A program made the translations under genes and the position numbers. Source: Antilocapra americana (lineage: Eukaryota > Chordata > Mammalia > Artiodactyla > Antilocapridae). From it: a stretch of 64,000 nt of DNA. Positions within the stretch are counted from its first letter, which is position 1. Each line of letters opens with the position of its first letter. Location of the stretch: assembly GCA_007570785.1 (NCBI GenBank), contig ML664175.1, positions 8,224,081-8,288,080 on the forward strand, in the 5' to 3' direction. This document shows positions 42,460 through 54,170 of the stretch, piece after piece. Below the pieces are notes generated by a model, which did not search any database, was not told the DNA's origin, and saw nothing but the letters and a program-made list of their open reading frames with translations.

Positions 42460-43010
42460 AATTCTATGTTGCCATGACAACACCTGGTTCCACCAGAACT
42501 TAACTTTTCTCAAACCAAGCTAACCGATGCATTTTTCTTATGGAAATGTTTTTCTTAATACATAATACATAATACAAATACATAATAAACCTATGTATTT
42601 GCTTTGGAATTTGCCTTTCTTCAAAATGGTTCCACCTAAGACTAACTTTTTTTTTTCTTTTCTCAAACTATGGGCTGATAACAGCTCAACAAATTAGTAT
42701 TCATGTCAATTGTTTTATGGCTGGGGGATGACACCCCTTATGCCATCCTATCTCAAAAATGCATATTGTGGGAGAGGGGCCAGGTGGACTCTGTCAGCCG
42801 TGATGTGTCTCTCTTACCTTCTAATAAACATAAAACATCCAGCTAAAAACTAGCAGAGGGGCACTCTCCATCCCCCTTCTGATGTCTATGTCAGAAGTTT
42901 TCTCTGCCCTTTTCTTACTTTAATAAAACACTGCTCTACAAAAAGCTCTTGAGTGATCAAGCCTGGTCCCAAAGTTAAATCTTCAGAAATCACGAATCTG
43001 ACACTGTTCA
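42460..43010 (+). mobile_element. Endogenous retrovirus LTR-like sequence, probably solo
   Basis: The right half has the order expected of U3-R-U5: a CT-rich region with CTTCTGATGTCTATGTCAG, an AATAAA (CTTTAATAAAACACTGC, near 42920), then CTCTTGAGTGATCAAGCCTG and an end ATCACGAATCTGACACTGTTCA. This resembles ruminant ERV LTRs. The 5' boundary is uncertain (a TGTGGGAGAGG at 42777 or TGTTGCCATGACA near 42466 are candidates). No gag, pol or env sequence is attached on either side. Confidence 0.5.
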
Positions 43011-44248
43011 GGGTAAGCTATCAGTAAGGCATTCCGAATAGAAAATCGTTCACACGATTACACTATTTCTATTATCTATTGAATTAAATTCAAACTTTTC
43101 ACTCATCATGCCCAGTTTCTGTACTTTAGTATTTGTGCTCAGCACCTAGATAATATATAAATTATATCAAATATACTTAAAATGCATTGCTGAGTTCCTA
43201 AAAAGAAGGAAATTTTCCAAAACACAAAAATAACAAAGACAGAAAAGCAGAGATTTGAAATAAGAATGATACATGATCTCAGAAACTAGGACTATCATGG
43301 AACAATGTTCTTAGAAACCAGAACTATAGGGACTTAGGGCCTAAAAGAACAATAGGCATGGGTTTGCCAAAGTATATGCATATGTGGCAGAAAACTGAAT
43401 CTGAGACCTAAAGTCAAGACCCAGAAAGGACAATATAGTCAAGGAAGGGTAGGAAAAACTTACCTGCCTGCAGTAATGGAAACCTGTTCATATCTGCTAA
43501 TGCTGTATCAAAAGTCACAACAATAAAAATAGCCTCCCCCAACTTTGTTAACATGGGCCTACCATCCCATGGATGCAAAATCCAAATCTGTAACATCTTC
43601 ACAGTAGAAAAATGTCTGATTCAAACAATAAAGTCATCCTTAAAAGCTCTGAGAAGGTGTTAGAGAGAAACATCAGATAATGTACAAGGAACTACAACTT
43701 GACTGCAAATTTCACAAGAACAAAAACTGTAAAGTTAAATAAATAAGGATGACTACATTCAGAAGTGTTAAATTGAGGGACACAGACCAGAATGCAGCCC
43801 AAATTCAACTCTGTTGAAACATAAGGTGGGCAAGTTTTCAGAAACTGGGGTGGGAGGATTGTAGGCAATCTGGATTTGCTAATTGGGTTACCCAGAGGAA
43901 AACTAAACTTTCTGGTATCTTCAGGACAAGAAGCAGTCTCACAACTTGCAGTAAGGCATCCCCAGGAGTTAGAGTTCCCCTTTCATGGGGACCAGCATTC
44001 TTGATGATGACACTTCAGAAGATAGTACTAGAGAAAGACACCTGGATTTTTAAATTGACAAGAAAAATTTTAAGAGATTTACATCTCAAAGGGATAGAGA
44101 AAGGATTTACAATTATCAGTAGTTTTCTAAAGTGTATGCTCAGAAAAAAGTGGTCAGGAACCTAGGGTCAAAAAAAGAAAAATTGATGAAACTGAAGCTT
44201 TCTTAATAACTAGAGATAAGATCGATAAATCTACCTTCAATGCATAAG
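43011..44248. other. Unidentified sequence
   Basis: About 1.2 kb between the LTR-like sequence and the inverted L1. No domain, RNA or repeat recognised. Confidence 0.35.
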
Positions 44249-45307
44249 ATTCAACATCTCCCACTTTTTGATTGGATCGTTTATTTTTCTAGAATGTAGC
44301 TGCAGGAGTTGCTTGTATATTTTTGCGATTAATTGTTTGTCCGTTGCTTCATTGGCTATTATTTTCTCCCATTCTGAAGGCTGCCTTTTCACCTTGCTTA
44401 TAGTTTCCTTTGTTGTGCAGAAGCTTTTAATTTTAATTAGATCCCATTTGTTTATCCGTGCTTTTATTTCCGATATTCTGGGAGGTGGGTCATAGAGGAT
44501 CTTGCTTTGGTTTATGTCGGAGAGTGTTTTGCCTATGTTATCCTCTAGGAGTTTTATAGTTTCCGGTCTTATGCTTAGATCTTTGATCCATTTTGAGTTA
44601 ATTTTTGTGTATGGTGTTAGAAAGTGTTCTAGTTCCATTCTTTTACAAGTGGCTGTCCAGTTTTCCCAGCACCACTTGTTAAAGAGGTTGTCTTTTCTCC
44701 ATTGTATATTCATGCCTCCTTTGTCAAAAATAAGGTGTCCATAGATGCGTGGATTTATCTCTGGGCTTTCTATTTTGTTCCATTGATCTATATTTCTGTC
44801 TTTGTGCCAGTACCATACTGTCTTAATGACTGTGGATTTATAGTATAGCCTAAAGTCAGGTAGGTTGATTCCTCCAGTTCCATTCTTCTTTCTCAAGATT
44901 GCTTTGGCTATACGAGGTTTTTTGTATCTCCATACAAATGGTGAAATTATTTGTTCTAATTCTCTGAAAAAGACCTCTGGTAGCTTGATAGGAATTGCAC
45001 TGAATCTATAGATTGCTTTGGGTACTATACTCATTTTCACTATATTGATTCTTCCAATCCGCGAACACGGCACATTTCTCCATCTATTTGTGTCCTCTTT
45101 GATTTCTTTCATCAGTGTTTTAAAGTTTTCGATATACAAGTCTTTTGTTTCTTTAGGTAGAAATACTCCTAAGTATTTTATTCTTTTTGTTTCGATGGTG
45201 AATGGAATTGTTTCCTTAATTTCTCTTCCTGGTTTCTCATTGTTAGTGTATAGGAATGCCAGGGATTTCTGTGTTGATTTTGTATCCTGAAACTTAACTA
45301 TATTCAC
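44237..45307 (-). pseudogene. L1 ORF2 C-terminal region, inverted segment
   Basis: 356 codons open on the minus strand. They begin downstream of the RT catalytic box with text such as [19 protein letters not shown], then [40 protein letters not shown] and [20 protein letters not shown], ending at [12 protein letters not shown], followed by a few flank codons. This is the ORF2 region after the palm and before the cysteine-rich end. Having no mutation in over 340 codons marks a young copy. It lacks endonuclease, RT catalytic residues and C-terminus, so it has no activity. Confidence 0.85.
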
Positions 45308-45359
45308 TGATTAGCTCTAGTAATTTTCTGACAGATATTTCTCCAAAGAAGACATAAAA

Positions 45360-45656
45360 ATGGCTAACAAACACATGAAAAGATGCTCAACATCACTCAT
45401 TATCAGAGAAATGCAAATCAAAACCACAATGAGGTACCACTTTACACCAGTCAGAATGGCTGCCATCCAAAAGTCTACAAGCAATAAATGCTGGAGAGGA
45501 TGTGGAGAAAAGGGAACCCTCTTACACTGTTGGTGGGAATGCAAACTAGTACAGCCACTATGGAAAACAGTGTGGAGATTCCTTAAAAAACTGCAAATAG
45601 ACCTGCCATTTGACCCAGCAATCCCACTGCTGGGCATATACACCAAGGAAACCTGA
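45360..45656 (+). pseudogene. L1 ORF2 C-terminus, plus-strand segment
   Basis: 98 codons from [19 protein letters not shown] through the cysteine-rich [20 protein letters not shown] to [13 protein letters not shown], then a stop. The cysteine/histidine spacing is the L1 ORF2 C-terminal motif. It continues the protein sequence of the inverted segment. Confidence 0.85.
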
Positions 45657-46119
45657 ATTGAAAGAGACACGTGTACCCCAATGATCATTGCCGCATTGTT
45701 TACAATAGCCAGGACATGGAAGCAACCTAGATGCCCATCAACTGATGAATGGATAAGAAAGCTGTGGTACATATATACAATGGAATATTACTCAGCATTA
45801 AAAAAAAAATTCATTTGAATCAGTTCTACTCAGGTGGACGGAACTGGAGCCTATTATCCAGAGTGAAGTAAGCCAGAAGGAAAAACAACAATACAGTATA
45901 CTAACGCATATATATGGAATTTAGAAAGATGGTAACGAGAACCCTGCATGCGAGACAGCAAAAGGAACGCAGATGTATAGAACAGACTCGTGGACTCCGT
46001 GGAAGAGGGCAAGGGTGGGATGATTTGGGAGAATGGCATTGAAACATGTTAATTATCATATGTGAAATCAATCGCCAGCCCAGGGTTGATGCTTGGGGCT
46101 GGTGCACCAAGATGTCCCA

Positions 46120-46166
46120 GGGGGAGGGAATCGGGAGGGAGGAGGAAGGGGGGTTCTGGAGGGGGA
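46120..46166 (+). other. G-rich tract in L1 3' UTR, possible G-quadruplex
   Basis: Several runs of three or more G (GGGGGAGGGAATCGGGAGGG, then GGGGGG and GGGGG) in 47 bp. A G-rich polypurine tract in the 3' UTR is a recurrent feature of mammalian L1s. A less regular G-rich tract occurs at about 11320-11510 in the older L1. Confidence 0.7.
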
Positions 46167-46253
46167 GCATATGTAAACCCATGGCGGTTTCATGTCATTG
46201 TATGCAAAACCAACACAATAAAGAAAACTAAAAAAATAAATAAATAAATAAAA

Positions 46254-46284
46254 TCTTATGTAATCATTTTGAGGAAAAAAAAAA
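46254..46284 (+). other. Short 3' transduction with second poly(A)
   Basis: After the A-rich L1 tail (with repeated AATAAA) comes TCTTATGTAATCATTTTGAGG (21 nt, written 46254-46274), then A10 and the target-site duplication. This is the expected trace of read-through past the element's own end in its source locus. Confidence 0.7.
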
Positions 46285-46296
46285 ATTCAACATCTC

Positions 46297-46611
46297 TCCA
46301 TAACTGATAGATCAATCAGGCAAATATTTAAAGAATAAATAAAATACCTAAGCAACACACTTAGCATTTTGATTTATTGGCACAAGTAATAATTCACATA
46401 GAATATTTATAAAGATAGATCATTTAGCAGAACATAAAGCAAGGAATTTCAAAGTCAGTAATATACAATTTGCTTTCTGGTAAAAAACTATATTATAAAA
46501 TCAAAATATTTTCTTATTTTTGATATCAATAGTTTTAAAAGGATCTAGTGTTTGCCAGTGAGGACAATCGGTTAATGGTGTTTAGACTTCTAACTGGTAA
46601 GTGGATGGATG
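46297..46611. other. Unidentified AT-rich sequence
   Basis: About 315 bp, nothing recognised. Confidence 0.35.
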
Positions 46612-46757
46612 GATGGACTGAGTGGGTCAATTCCAATGTTTTGCGACCCCATGGACAATAGCACACCAGGCTTCCCTGTCCTTCACTCAGACTCGTGTCC
46701 ATGTGTCAATGATGCCATCCAACCATCTCATCCTCTGCTGCCCTCTTCTAGGGGTCA
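46612..46757 (-). mobile_element. BovB 3' end fragment, antisense
   Basis: GACTGAGTGGGTCAATTCCA, then GACCCCATGGACAATAGCAC and AATGATGCCATCCAACCATC are reverse-complement BovB terminus with small deletions. A (GGAT)n stretch precedes it. Confidence 0.8.
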
Positions 46758-48440
46758 ATTAACCAAGATGCCTTTACTCATTTAATAGGTATTATTTTAA
46801 TACAAGAGTTCTTGCTGTATGACATTCCAAATCTTTCTATTAAAAACTATCATTTTAGCAATATTTTCCTGACTGAATCCTTGAACTACAGCCTAGTTCA
46901 ACAGTATATTGCACAAAAAAGTCGGTTCTTAATGAAAGCATCCATTCTCTCTTTCCATGCCACTGTCCCAATAACACCATCAGAGAGAAATGGAATGGCT
47001 CTCTGTAGGAGGGGAAAACAAACCAAGTTCCTTAATTTTCATAAAAATAACTGACATTAAAATTATCCTAGGCCTTGCTTCAAATATCAGCACAAAATGT
47101 CTGTAACAAATCAGTAAACTTTCTCTTATGCTAACTATAGCTTGATTTCTTAGCAAATACACAAAGCCTTCTCCTTTCCCACTGGACTCACAGCTAACCT
47201 ACATTTGTGAGCCTGCCCCAAGTCATGTAGATCCACACTAAAAACTGAAGTTTGTGCAAATGTGATAAAAACTTGGTGTGAACCATAAGCTCTGCTACAA
47301 ATTTTCTTCTTCTCCATCACTGGCTGAATTGAGAGGCAGTCACACATCAGCAGAAAAACAGTCATAAGGTGAGTTGTATTCCTTCCTAATATTATTACCT
47401 AATATTACATTATCTGTTCCTCTGCTCAATATCTTTCACATGACAACTTAGAATTTAGGAGAAGATGAAGGCATGCCTCATCTAAAGTCTTAGTATACTT
47501 CTGTTTATCCACACTAAGAAATGAAGTTTGTGCAAATATGATGAAAACTTGGTGTGAACCATAAACTCAGGTACAAATTAGGGTTATTAATGAACTCTCA
47601 TGTTTCATTCTTTCATTGCCAGGAAACTCAGAGCTAAATGTAAATGCAATTCCTCACTGTTCTTTAACTGCTTAACATTATTTTAAGCTGTACTAGTAGA
47701 TTTTTTTAATCAGGTTCAATTCTTTTAGAAATTGGGTAAGATAGAAAATATTATGAGTGAAATGAGTGCAATTCAAGTTATGCCTCTGATATGTCTTTTC
47801 AGCCCTATCATTGTTGAATCTTACTTAAGCCTCCATATCTAATGCAAATAGCATTTCTTCAATGAAGCTATTCCCCCATGACTCCAAGCTTACTATATTT
47901 AGCCTCTTGCCTTTCAAATCTCTTACTGCCCTTCCTGTTTATAAAATGTGTCCCTGTCAATACTAATTAACATTTCTCTACAGCCCCACTTAACATCAAA
48001 ATTAACATAATCTCACTGTGCATGGGAGCAGTAGCACATTCAGCATTCCATAAAAAATAAACAACACGCCAGGCACATAGAACATGCCCTTTTCTGCATT
48101 GCACGCCCATAGCCCACAAGACAGGAACTAAAGTGCTTGTCATGCAATTCAGCCAGTGAATACACCATTATAATTCTCAGATTCAGAATAAAATCCTCTA
48201 GAGATCTTCTAGAGAGTACTATGTCTTCTGAAGATCCTAGTAAAATGCTGGGTAGAAAGTAGGTTAACTGACTGTGATGAATAGGTTAAGACATAGACCA
48301 GTGTAGAAGACTAGTTCAAGAGTGACTAAAATCAAAGTCCAAGGATTTTGATGCTTATGCAGGAATCACTGCCAAAACCCTCAACTCTAAAGTGCTGGCT
48401 CAGCATCCTTCTGCTTCATCTCAGACCTTCCCACAAAGAG
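46758..48440. other. Unidentified, with a 73-bp local direct repeat
   Basis: No gene or repeat family recognised. 47231-47303 and 47507-47579 are about 90% identical (listed separately). Confidence 0.4.
47231..47579. repeat. Direct repeat pair, 73 bp, 276 bp apart
   Basis: Copies 47231-47303 and 47507-47579 both start ATCCACACTA and share TTTGTGCAAA and ACTTGGTGTGAACCATAA. I count 7 mismatches and no gaps. The unit is not a known SINE and is flanked by different sequence. Confidence 0.88.
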
Positions 48441-48727
48441 AGCTGCTGCTGCTGCTGCTGCTGTTAAGTCACTTCAGTCGTGTCCGACTCTGTGCGACCC
48501 CATAGACGGTGGCCCACCAGGCTCTGCCATCCCTGGGATTCTCCAGGCAAGAACCCTGGAGTGGGTTGCCATTTCCTTCTCCAATGCATGAAAGTGAAAA
48601 GTCAAAGTGAAGTCGCTCAGTCATGCCTGACTCTTCGCGACCCCATGGACTGCAGCCTACCAGGCTCCTCCATCTATGGGATTTTCCAGGCAAGAGTACT
48701 GGAGTGGGGAGCCATTGCCTTCTCTGA
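48441..48727 (-). mobile_element. Bov-A2 SINE with expanded (GCT)n tail
   Basis: (GCT)7-like tail at 48442-48463, then two reverse BovA monomers (CAGTCGTGTCCGACTCTGTG ... GCATGAAAGTGAAAAGTCAA ... GAGCCATTGCCTTCTC). High similarity to the family form suggests a young copy. The target-site duplication is not obvious. Confidence 0.93.
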
Positions 48728-50239
48728 CAGAGCAAAATGGAGTAAAAGTAAGTTCTAGAGTCCTGGCAAAAAAACTTTTGCATCTTGAATCTGCTCGAAT
48801 ACATGCCACATTTCCTAATCTTACCCAACCTCCCTCAGCTTTCTCTTCTCTTAGGAATGATGGTTACTAACATCAAAAGGCTTGAGGAGGAGCAAGTCTG
48901 ATATCACCGATGAAGCATACAGAACAGTGCCTTACACAAAAATTCACTCAATAGTATTTTCCCTTGTCCTTTTCCAGAGCAATCAATTTCCTCATCTTCA
49001 CTCTCCTGATTTACCTTCTATCCCAATGTTCATATACACTCAAACGCATGATTTAAACACTTCAGGGCTACCGTGGTCCTGATATATCATTTTCCACTTG
49101 GACTTAGAATTTCATAGTCTATGAATCCTCACAAATTGAAAAATTGCAAGGTATTTAATCAGATCTGTGATTATCCCAGTTGTCAAATTTTATAAAACTG
49201 AGAAAAAATAACAAGAAATATTTCCTTTCAAGTAACCAAGGTAGATCTGTATCTATTCCCATCTTAGATGCAACTACTTATTGGAGAAGACAAGGCAAAA
49301 AAGAAGAGCCCATTGTTATACTTCAAAGCTCTATAGTCTGTGTAGTGAGAATTTCTTAAGTACATTCTGAAGCCTAAAGTGAAACCAAAAGGAGACAGAA
49401 AACAACCATGGAAATCAATCTACTTTAAATAATCTTTAACAATGTTAAGATTCATTATCAACTGGCATGCAAATAGCCACATATGACAGCTGATCAATAA
49501 TTTCACACATGCTCATCCAGAGTGGTCTTTTGATGTTTCTTAACCCTAAAACAATATTTTGAACAACTGTATTCAAAGAAACTGATTTTGACTGTGCCTT
49601 CTATTGTTTACTATTTCCAAATTTAATATTATATACATATACGTTGTCAAATCAGTAATTATTGTAATTATTTCAAATGCTCTCAACCTGTATGAAATAC
49701 TTCTCTCTGTGTTAAGCACACTGGATACTGACTCCTAATGAGCTGGTAGATAAGTGAAAACAGAATAATTATTTGCACTTAGAAAACTGAAAGTACTGTT
49801 TCAAAATACAGACATGTAATTCCTGGAAGTACTAACGATAGGATGGTAAGAGTTAGAAAGAATATAGTTAAGATATCTTTTAATGATGCAATAAGTCAAC
49901 TTTCAATGAACTATTCTGAGCCTTCACACCTGTAATCATATTAACTCGAAAGAAATGTGCACAATATTATTTAAATACCAACTCCAGTCTCTGGACTAGA
50001 GGACTTGGCATTTGAGACAGTGTTTTTTCTAATGGAGCTTGAGCCCAGGGACAGGCTGCTGAAGAGCACCAGAGCCTCAAAGCGACAAATGCAGCTTTTG
50101 TGTCTATTTAGTGGGGAGGGATTTTGGCTTCCAAGAGGAAAAACAAAAAAAGGCAAGAAATCTAGGTATAACGAAAGGATTAGGATTAAGACAAATATGG
50201 AGAAAAGATAATGAGATTGTATGCTTAAAAATCTCTAGT
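48728..50239. other. Unidentified sequence
   Basis: About 1.5 kb with no gene or repeat recognised. Confidence 0.35.
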
Positions 50240-50269
50240 CTTTTTGAAGTTGATTAAGCCTTCTCTTCA

Positions 50270-50540
50270 GGTCACTCCACCCTTACATTTCCACCTCCTT
50301 AAACCCACTGCCAAGGTCAGAGAGCAATTCCCCAAGGCTCTTCTTACTAGTTTCCCCTATCTCTCTCTAGCCTCATTGCCTATTATTTTTTATTGCTTCA
50401 TAAGCAAGCAATGTTTGCTAACAAAACCTTTCTTGTGCTTTCCTGTCAAGGCTTGGCCAGGTGGGTAAAAAGGTCATCCAATCTCAGACCCAGTCTGCTG
50501 CCAAGGGATCAACTGTTCATTGGCAAGGTATGAAGAAGCC
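50270..50540. repeat. Unassigned repeat, copy A
   Basis: Shares an ordered set of blocks with 54395-54650: CCACTGCCAAG, TTCCCCAAGGC, TTTGCTAAC, CCCAGTCTGCTGCCAAGGGA, GAGAGAAAAAATC. It is diverged but collinear, so the two are probably copies of one old element, perhaps an LTR, that I cannot name. Confidence 0.5.
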
Positions 50541-50554
50541 TGAGAGAAAAAATC

Positions 50555-50655
50555 AATAAGACTAGGAAAAAGAATATATGGGAATTCTCAGTACTTTCTA
50601 CTCAATATTGCTGTGAACCTAAAACTACTCTAAAAAACTATCTATTATTAAAAAA
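50555..50655 (+). mobile_element. Old L1 (L1M-type) extreme 3' end
   Basis: GGAATTCTCAGTACTTTCTA, 'attgctgtgaacctaaaact' and CTAAAAAACTATCTATTATT form a typical L1M terminus of about 100 bp. Confidence 0.65.
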
Positions 50656-50929
50656 TTGATAGCACTCAAAGTAGCAGCAATTCTGAAAGTGAAGGAGAAC
50701 TTTGCTTGCTCATGCCTGAGTTAATAGAATATTTTTTGGTATTTGTGATCATGAAAATACTTAACTGGCTATAAGTACAGACTCCACATATTTTGCATAA
50801 CTTAAAGCCAAAGAAAACACTATAAAATATAGCATATCTCCTCTCCCCACTGATTTTTCATTTGCTACTTTTCTATCCACTCCTGTTAAGTTTCCATTTA
50901 ACACACAAAGGCAACAAAATGGGGTAATT
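50656..50929. other. Unidentified spacer
   Basis: About 275 bp between two L1 pieces; nothing recognised. Confidence 0.3.
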
Positions 50930-52795
50930 CTGATCAACACGTTAAAAAAAGAATTCCAAATGGAAACCAAAAAGTTCCTTGAGACAAATGAAAATGGCAA
51001 CACAACATACTGAAATTTTATAGAATGCAGCAAAAGCATTCCTAGAGGGAAGTTTATAGTGGTAACACCTATGTTACGAAAAAGGAAAAGTCTCAAATAG
51101 CTAATTTAACTTTAAACCTCAGGTAACAAGAAAAAGAAAAACAAACTAAACATGAAGCTAGAAAGAAGGAAAGAAATAAATATCAGAGCAGAAATAAATG
51201 AAATAGAGACTAGAATAGAAAAGATTAATGAAACTGAAAGGTAATGATATTGACAAAACTTTAGCAAGACTAGCAAGATAGAGTACTCAAAACCAGACGT
51301 GAAAGTCATTAAAATCAATCACAAAGAAATACTAAGAATCATAAGAAATGAATATGAAAAATAGAAGGGCAACAAATCAGACAACCTAGAAAAAATGGCT
51401 AAGTTCCTAGAAACATACCATGTACCAAGACTAAATCATGAAGAAATAGAAAATCTGAATAGATCAACCATGAATAAAGAGATTTAAACAGCAATCAAAG
51501 GCTTTCAACATAGAAAAGCCAAGATGGCTTCACTGGTGAATTCTATTAAATATTTAAAGAAGAACAAACCCCAGTCTTTCTCAAACTCTTCCAAAAAATT
51601 GGAAGGCAGAGAATACTTCCAAATTCACTTTACAAAGACAGTATTACAAGGCCAGACAAGGACACTACAAGAAAAGAAAATTACTGGCCAATATCCCTGA
51701 TGAACACTCAAGCAAAAATTTTCAACAAAATATTAGCAAACCAAATTCAAATCTCATTAAAAGGATTATGCACTATATTAAATGGAATTTTTTCCTAGGA
51801 TGTCAGATAATTCAACATAAACATATCAAGCAATATGATACATAGCATTAACAAAATGAAGGATGAAGATCATATGATCATCGCTATATATGTAGAAAAA
51901 GCATACAACAAAATTCAGTCCTTTCCATAGTAAAAACTCTCAACAAGTTACGTAGAGATGAAATGTACTCCAACACAGTAAATGCCGTATATGACAAATC
52001 CACAGCTAACATACTCAATGTTGAAAAGCTGAAAGCCTTTCTTTGAAGATTAGGAACAAGACAAGGATACTCACTCTCACCACCTCTATTCAGCATACTA
52101 CCAGAAGTTCTAGCCAGAGAAATCAAGCAAGAAAAAGAAATAAACACCACCCAAAATGGAATGGAAGGAGTAAAACTGTTTCTCTTTGCAGATGGATCTT
52201 ATATAAAAAATGCTGAAGACTCCACCAAATAACTAATAAGTTTCAAGATAAAAAATTCAAAGGTCAGTTTTATTTTTATATACCAACAACTATCTGAAAG
52301 ATAAATTATAGGAACAACTCCGTTTATAATAGCAACAAAAACAATAAAATATTAAAGAAATAAGTTTAAGCAAGGAAGTAAAAAAATCTATACACTGAAA
52401 ACTGTAAGAGAAGGATGAAAGAAATTGAAGAACACATAAATAAATGGAAATAACTTCTGTATTCATGAGTTAGAAGAACAAATATTTTAAAATGTCCATA
52501 CTACCCAAAGATCTACAAAGTCAATGCAATTTTTATCAAAATGCCAACAGAATTTTTCATAGGAATGTACAGCATGGTGACTTCACTTGATAATACTATA
52601 TTATATAACTATCATTTGCTAAGAGGATAGATCTTAAGCATTTTCACACACACAAGAATAGCTATGTGAAGTAATACATATGCTAATTAACTGGATGGTT
52701 AGGAATCATTTCACAGTGTTTATGTTTATCAAATAATCATGTTGTACATTTAAATATTACCATTTTGTTTCTCAGTTATATCATCATAAAGCTGG
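50930..52795 (+). mobile_element. Old L1 with ORF2 internal deletion and 3' UTR
   Basis: ORF2-derived sequence from the endonuclease/RT linker (50990-51100) through the RT start (AAGATGGCTTCACTGGTGAA near 51522), an active-site relic (TTTGCAGATGGATC near 52185) and MPTEFF-like text near 52545. It joins directly to L1 3' UTR (AGCATGGTGACTTCACTTGA) near 52570. The second half of ORF2 is missing. All frames are broken. Confidence 0.78.
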
Positions 52796-53230
52796 GAAGA
52801 GCAAATGAACTGAGGGGGAGATTATGTTGCATATCTGTTAAAAACTGCCCTCTTAGCCAAATCAGAATACCTGGCAGTGACTTATCTATCAAGCCTTTTC
52901 TAATACATTTACAGAAATGCAAAATAGCATTTTCTTACTCAGACTCATTAATTGAGCATAAAATTGAATACTGTTCTAAGTACAATGGCTATTGCTAGAT
53001 ATAGGTTAACGAGTGAGGTATGATCTATAACAAAAAAAAATTCACCCACCACCTATCAGGCAAAACAGAAGACATTCACAGATAACCATAATTAAAGGTG
53101 AAAATGGAATGTGGCATGAAAGAAAGGAGAAAATGTCACAGCTGTCTACAGAACAGAGGGGAAGCTTCCACTGAGGCCCAGAAACTACTTCATGAATATA
53201 ATAACCTTTGGGAAAATACTTGAAGGATAG
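52796..53230. other. Unidentified sequence
   Basis: About 430 bp, nothing recognised apart from a short A run at 53030. Confidence 0.35.
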
Positions 53231-53299
53231 ATCCAGATATTGTCCACAATCACGACTGTTCTCAATTTTCTACGTTGAGGGAGAATTATATATCCCTGC
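53231..53299. repeat. Left copy of an approximately 65-bp flanking duplication
   Basis: ATCCAGATATTGTCC ... GTTCTCAATTTTCTACG ... GAGAATTATATATCCCTGC. Aligns with 54171-54233 at roughly 75% identity. The two copies enclose an antisense L1 3' end. Confidence 0.75.
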
Positions 53300-53308
53300 C
53301 CTTTGTTG

Positions 53309-53590
53309 GGAGAAGGCAATGGCAGCCCGCCCACTCCAGTACTCTTGCCTGGAGAATCCCATGGACGGAGGAGCCTGGCAGGCTGCAGTCCAGGGGGTCG
53401 CTAAGAGTCGGACACGACTGAGCGACCTCACTTTCACTGTTCACTTTCCTGCATTGGAGAAGGCAATGGTAACCCACCCCAGGGTTCTTGCCTGGAGAAT
53501 CCCAGGGACGGGGGAGCCTGGTGGGCTGCCGTCTAGGGGGGTCTCAGAGTCGGACACGACTGAAGGGACTGAGCAGCAGCATTAGCAGCA
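53309..53590 (+). mobile_element. Bov-A2 SINE with 11-bp target-site duplication
   Basis: GAGAAGGCAATGGCAGCCCG, two BovA monomers, CCTGCATTGGAGAAGGCAAT linker and (AGC)n tail. Flanked by GCCCTTTGTTG at 53298-53308 and 53591-53601. Highly intact and therefore young. Confidence 0.95.
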
Positions 53591-53601
53591 GCCCTTTGTT
53601 G

Positions 53602-54170
53602 TTGCTGAAATACAGTTGATTCACAATGCTGTATTAGTTTCATGTGTAGAGCAAAGCGACTCAGATTAATAGATATATACGTTAGAGACTTTTCCATTGT
53701 AGGTTATTATAAGACATTGAGTATAGTTCCCTGTGCTATAAATAGATCCTTGTTGGTTACCGATTCTGTATATAGTAGTATAGATTTTAATCCCAAACTC
53801 CTAATTTATCCCTGCCCCCTTTTTTCCTTTAGTAACCATAAGTTTGTTTTCTATATAACTAAGTCTATGTGTTCTATAAATAAGTTCATTTGTATAATTT
53901 TTTTAGATTCCATACATAAGCAATATCATATGATATTTGTCCTTCTCTGCCTGGCTTACTTCACTTAGTTTGATAATCTCTAGGTCCAGGCATGTTGCTG
54001 CAAACTGGCATTTTTTCATTATTTTTTATGGCTAAGTTATACTTCATTATGTATATGTACCACATCTTTCTCCATTCCTCTCAATGGACACTTAGGTTGC
54101 TTCTACGTTTTAGCTATTGTAAATAGTGCTGCTATTAGAATGCATGTATCTTTTTGAATAATCCAGGTAT
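53602..54170 (-). mobile_element. L1 3' end, antisense, between long flanking duplications
   Basis: Reverse-complement L1 3' UTR and ORF2 end: 'aatacagttgattcacaatg', 'gagtatagttccctgtgcta', 'tactttggcttacttcactt'-like block near 53950, 'catctttctccattcctctc', 'gctattgtaaatagtgctgc'. Its left edge has been hit by a Bov-A2. Confidence 0.85.

Larger units (their letters stand above)
44261..46284 (+). mobile_element. L1 with 5' inversion (twin priming), 12-bp TSD and 3' extension
   Basis: Two parts of one L1 lie in opposite orientation. 44261-45330 is minus-strand ORF2 (ending, in L1 order, at IKKWE). 45331-46253 is plus-strand and continues from [18 protein letters not shown] to the 3' UTR and A-rich tail. 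About 13 bp of L1 sequence is missing between the two. The whole is flanked by ATTCAACATCTC at 44249-44260 and 46285-46296. This is the classic product of twin priming during target-primed reverse transcription. After the A-rich tail a 21-nt non-L1 segment and a second poly(A) follow. Confidence 0.93.
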
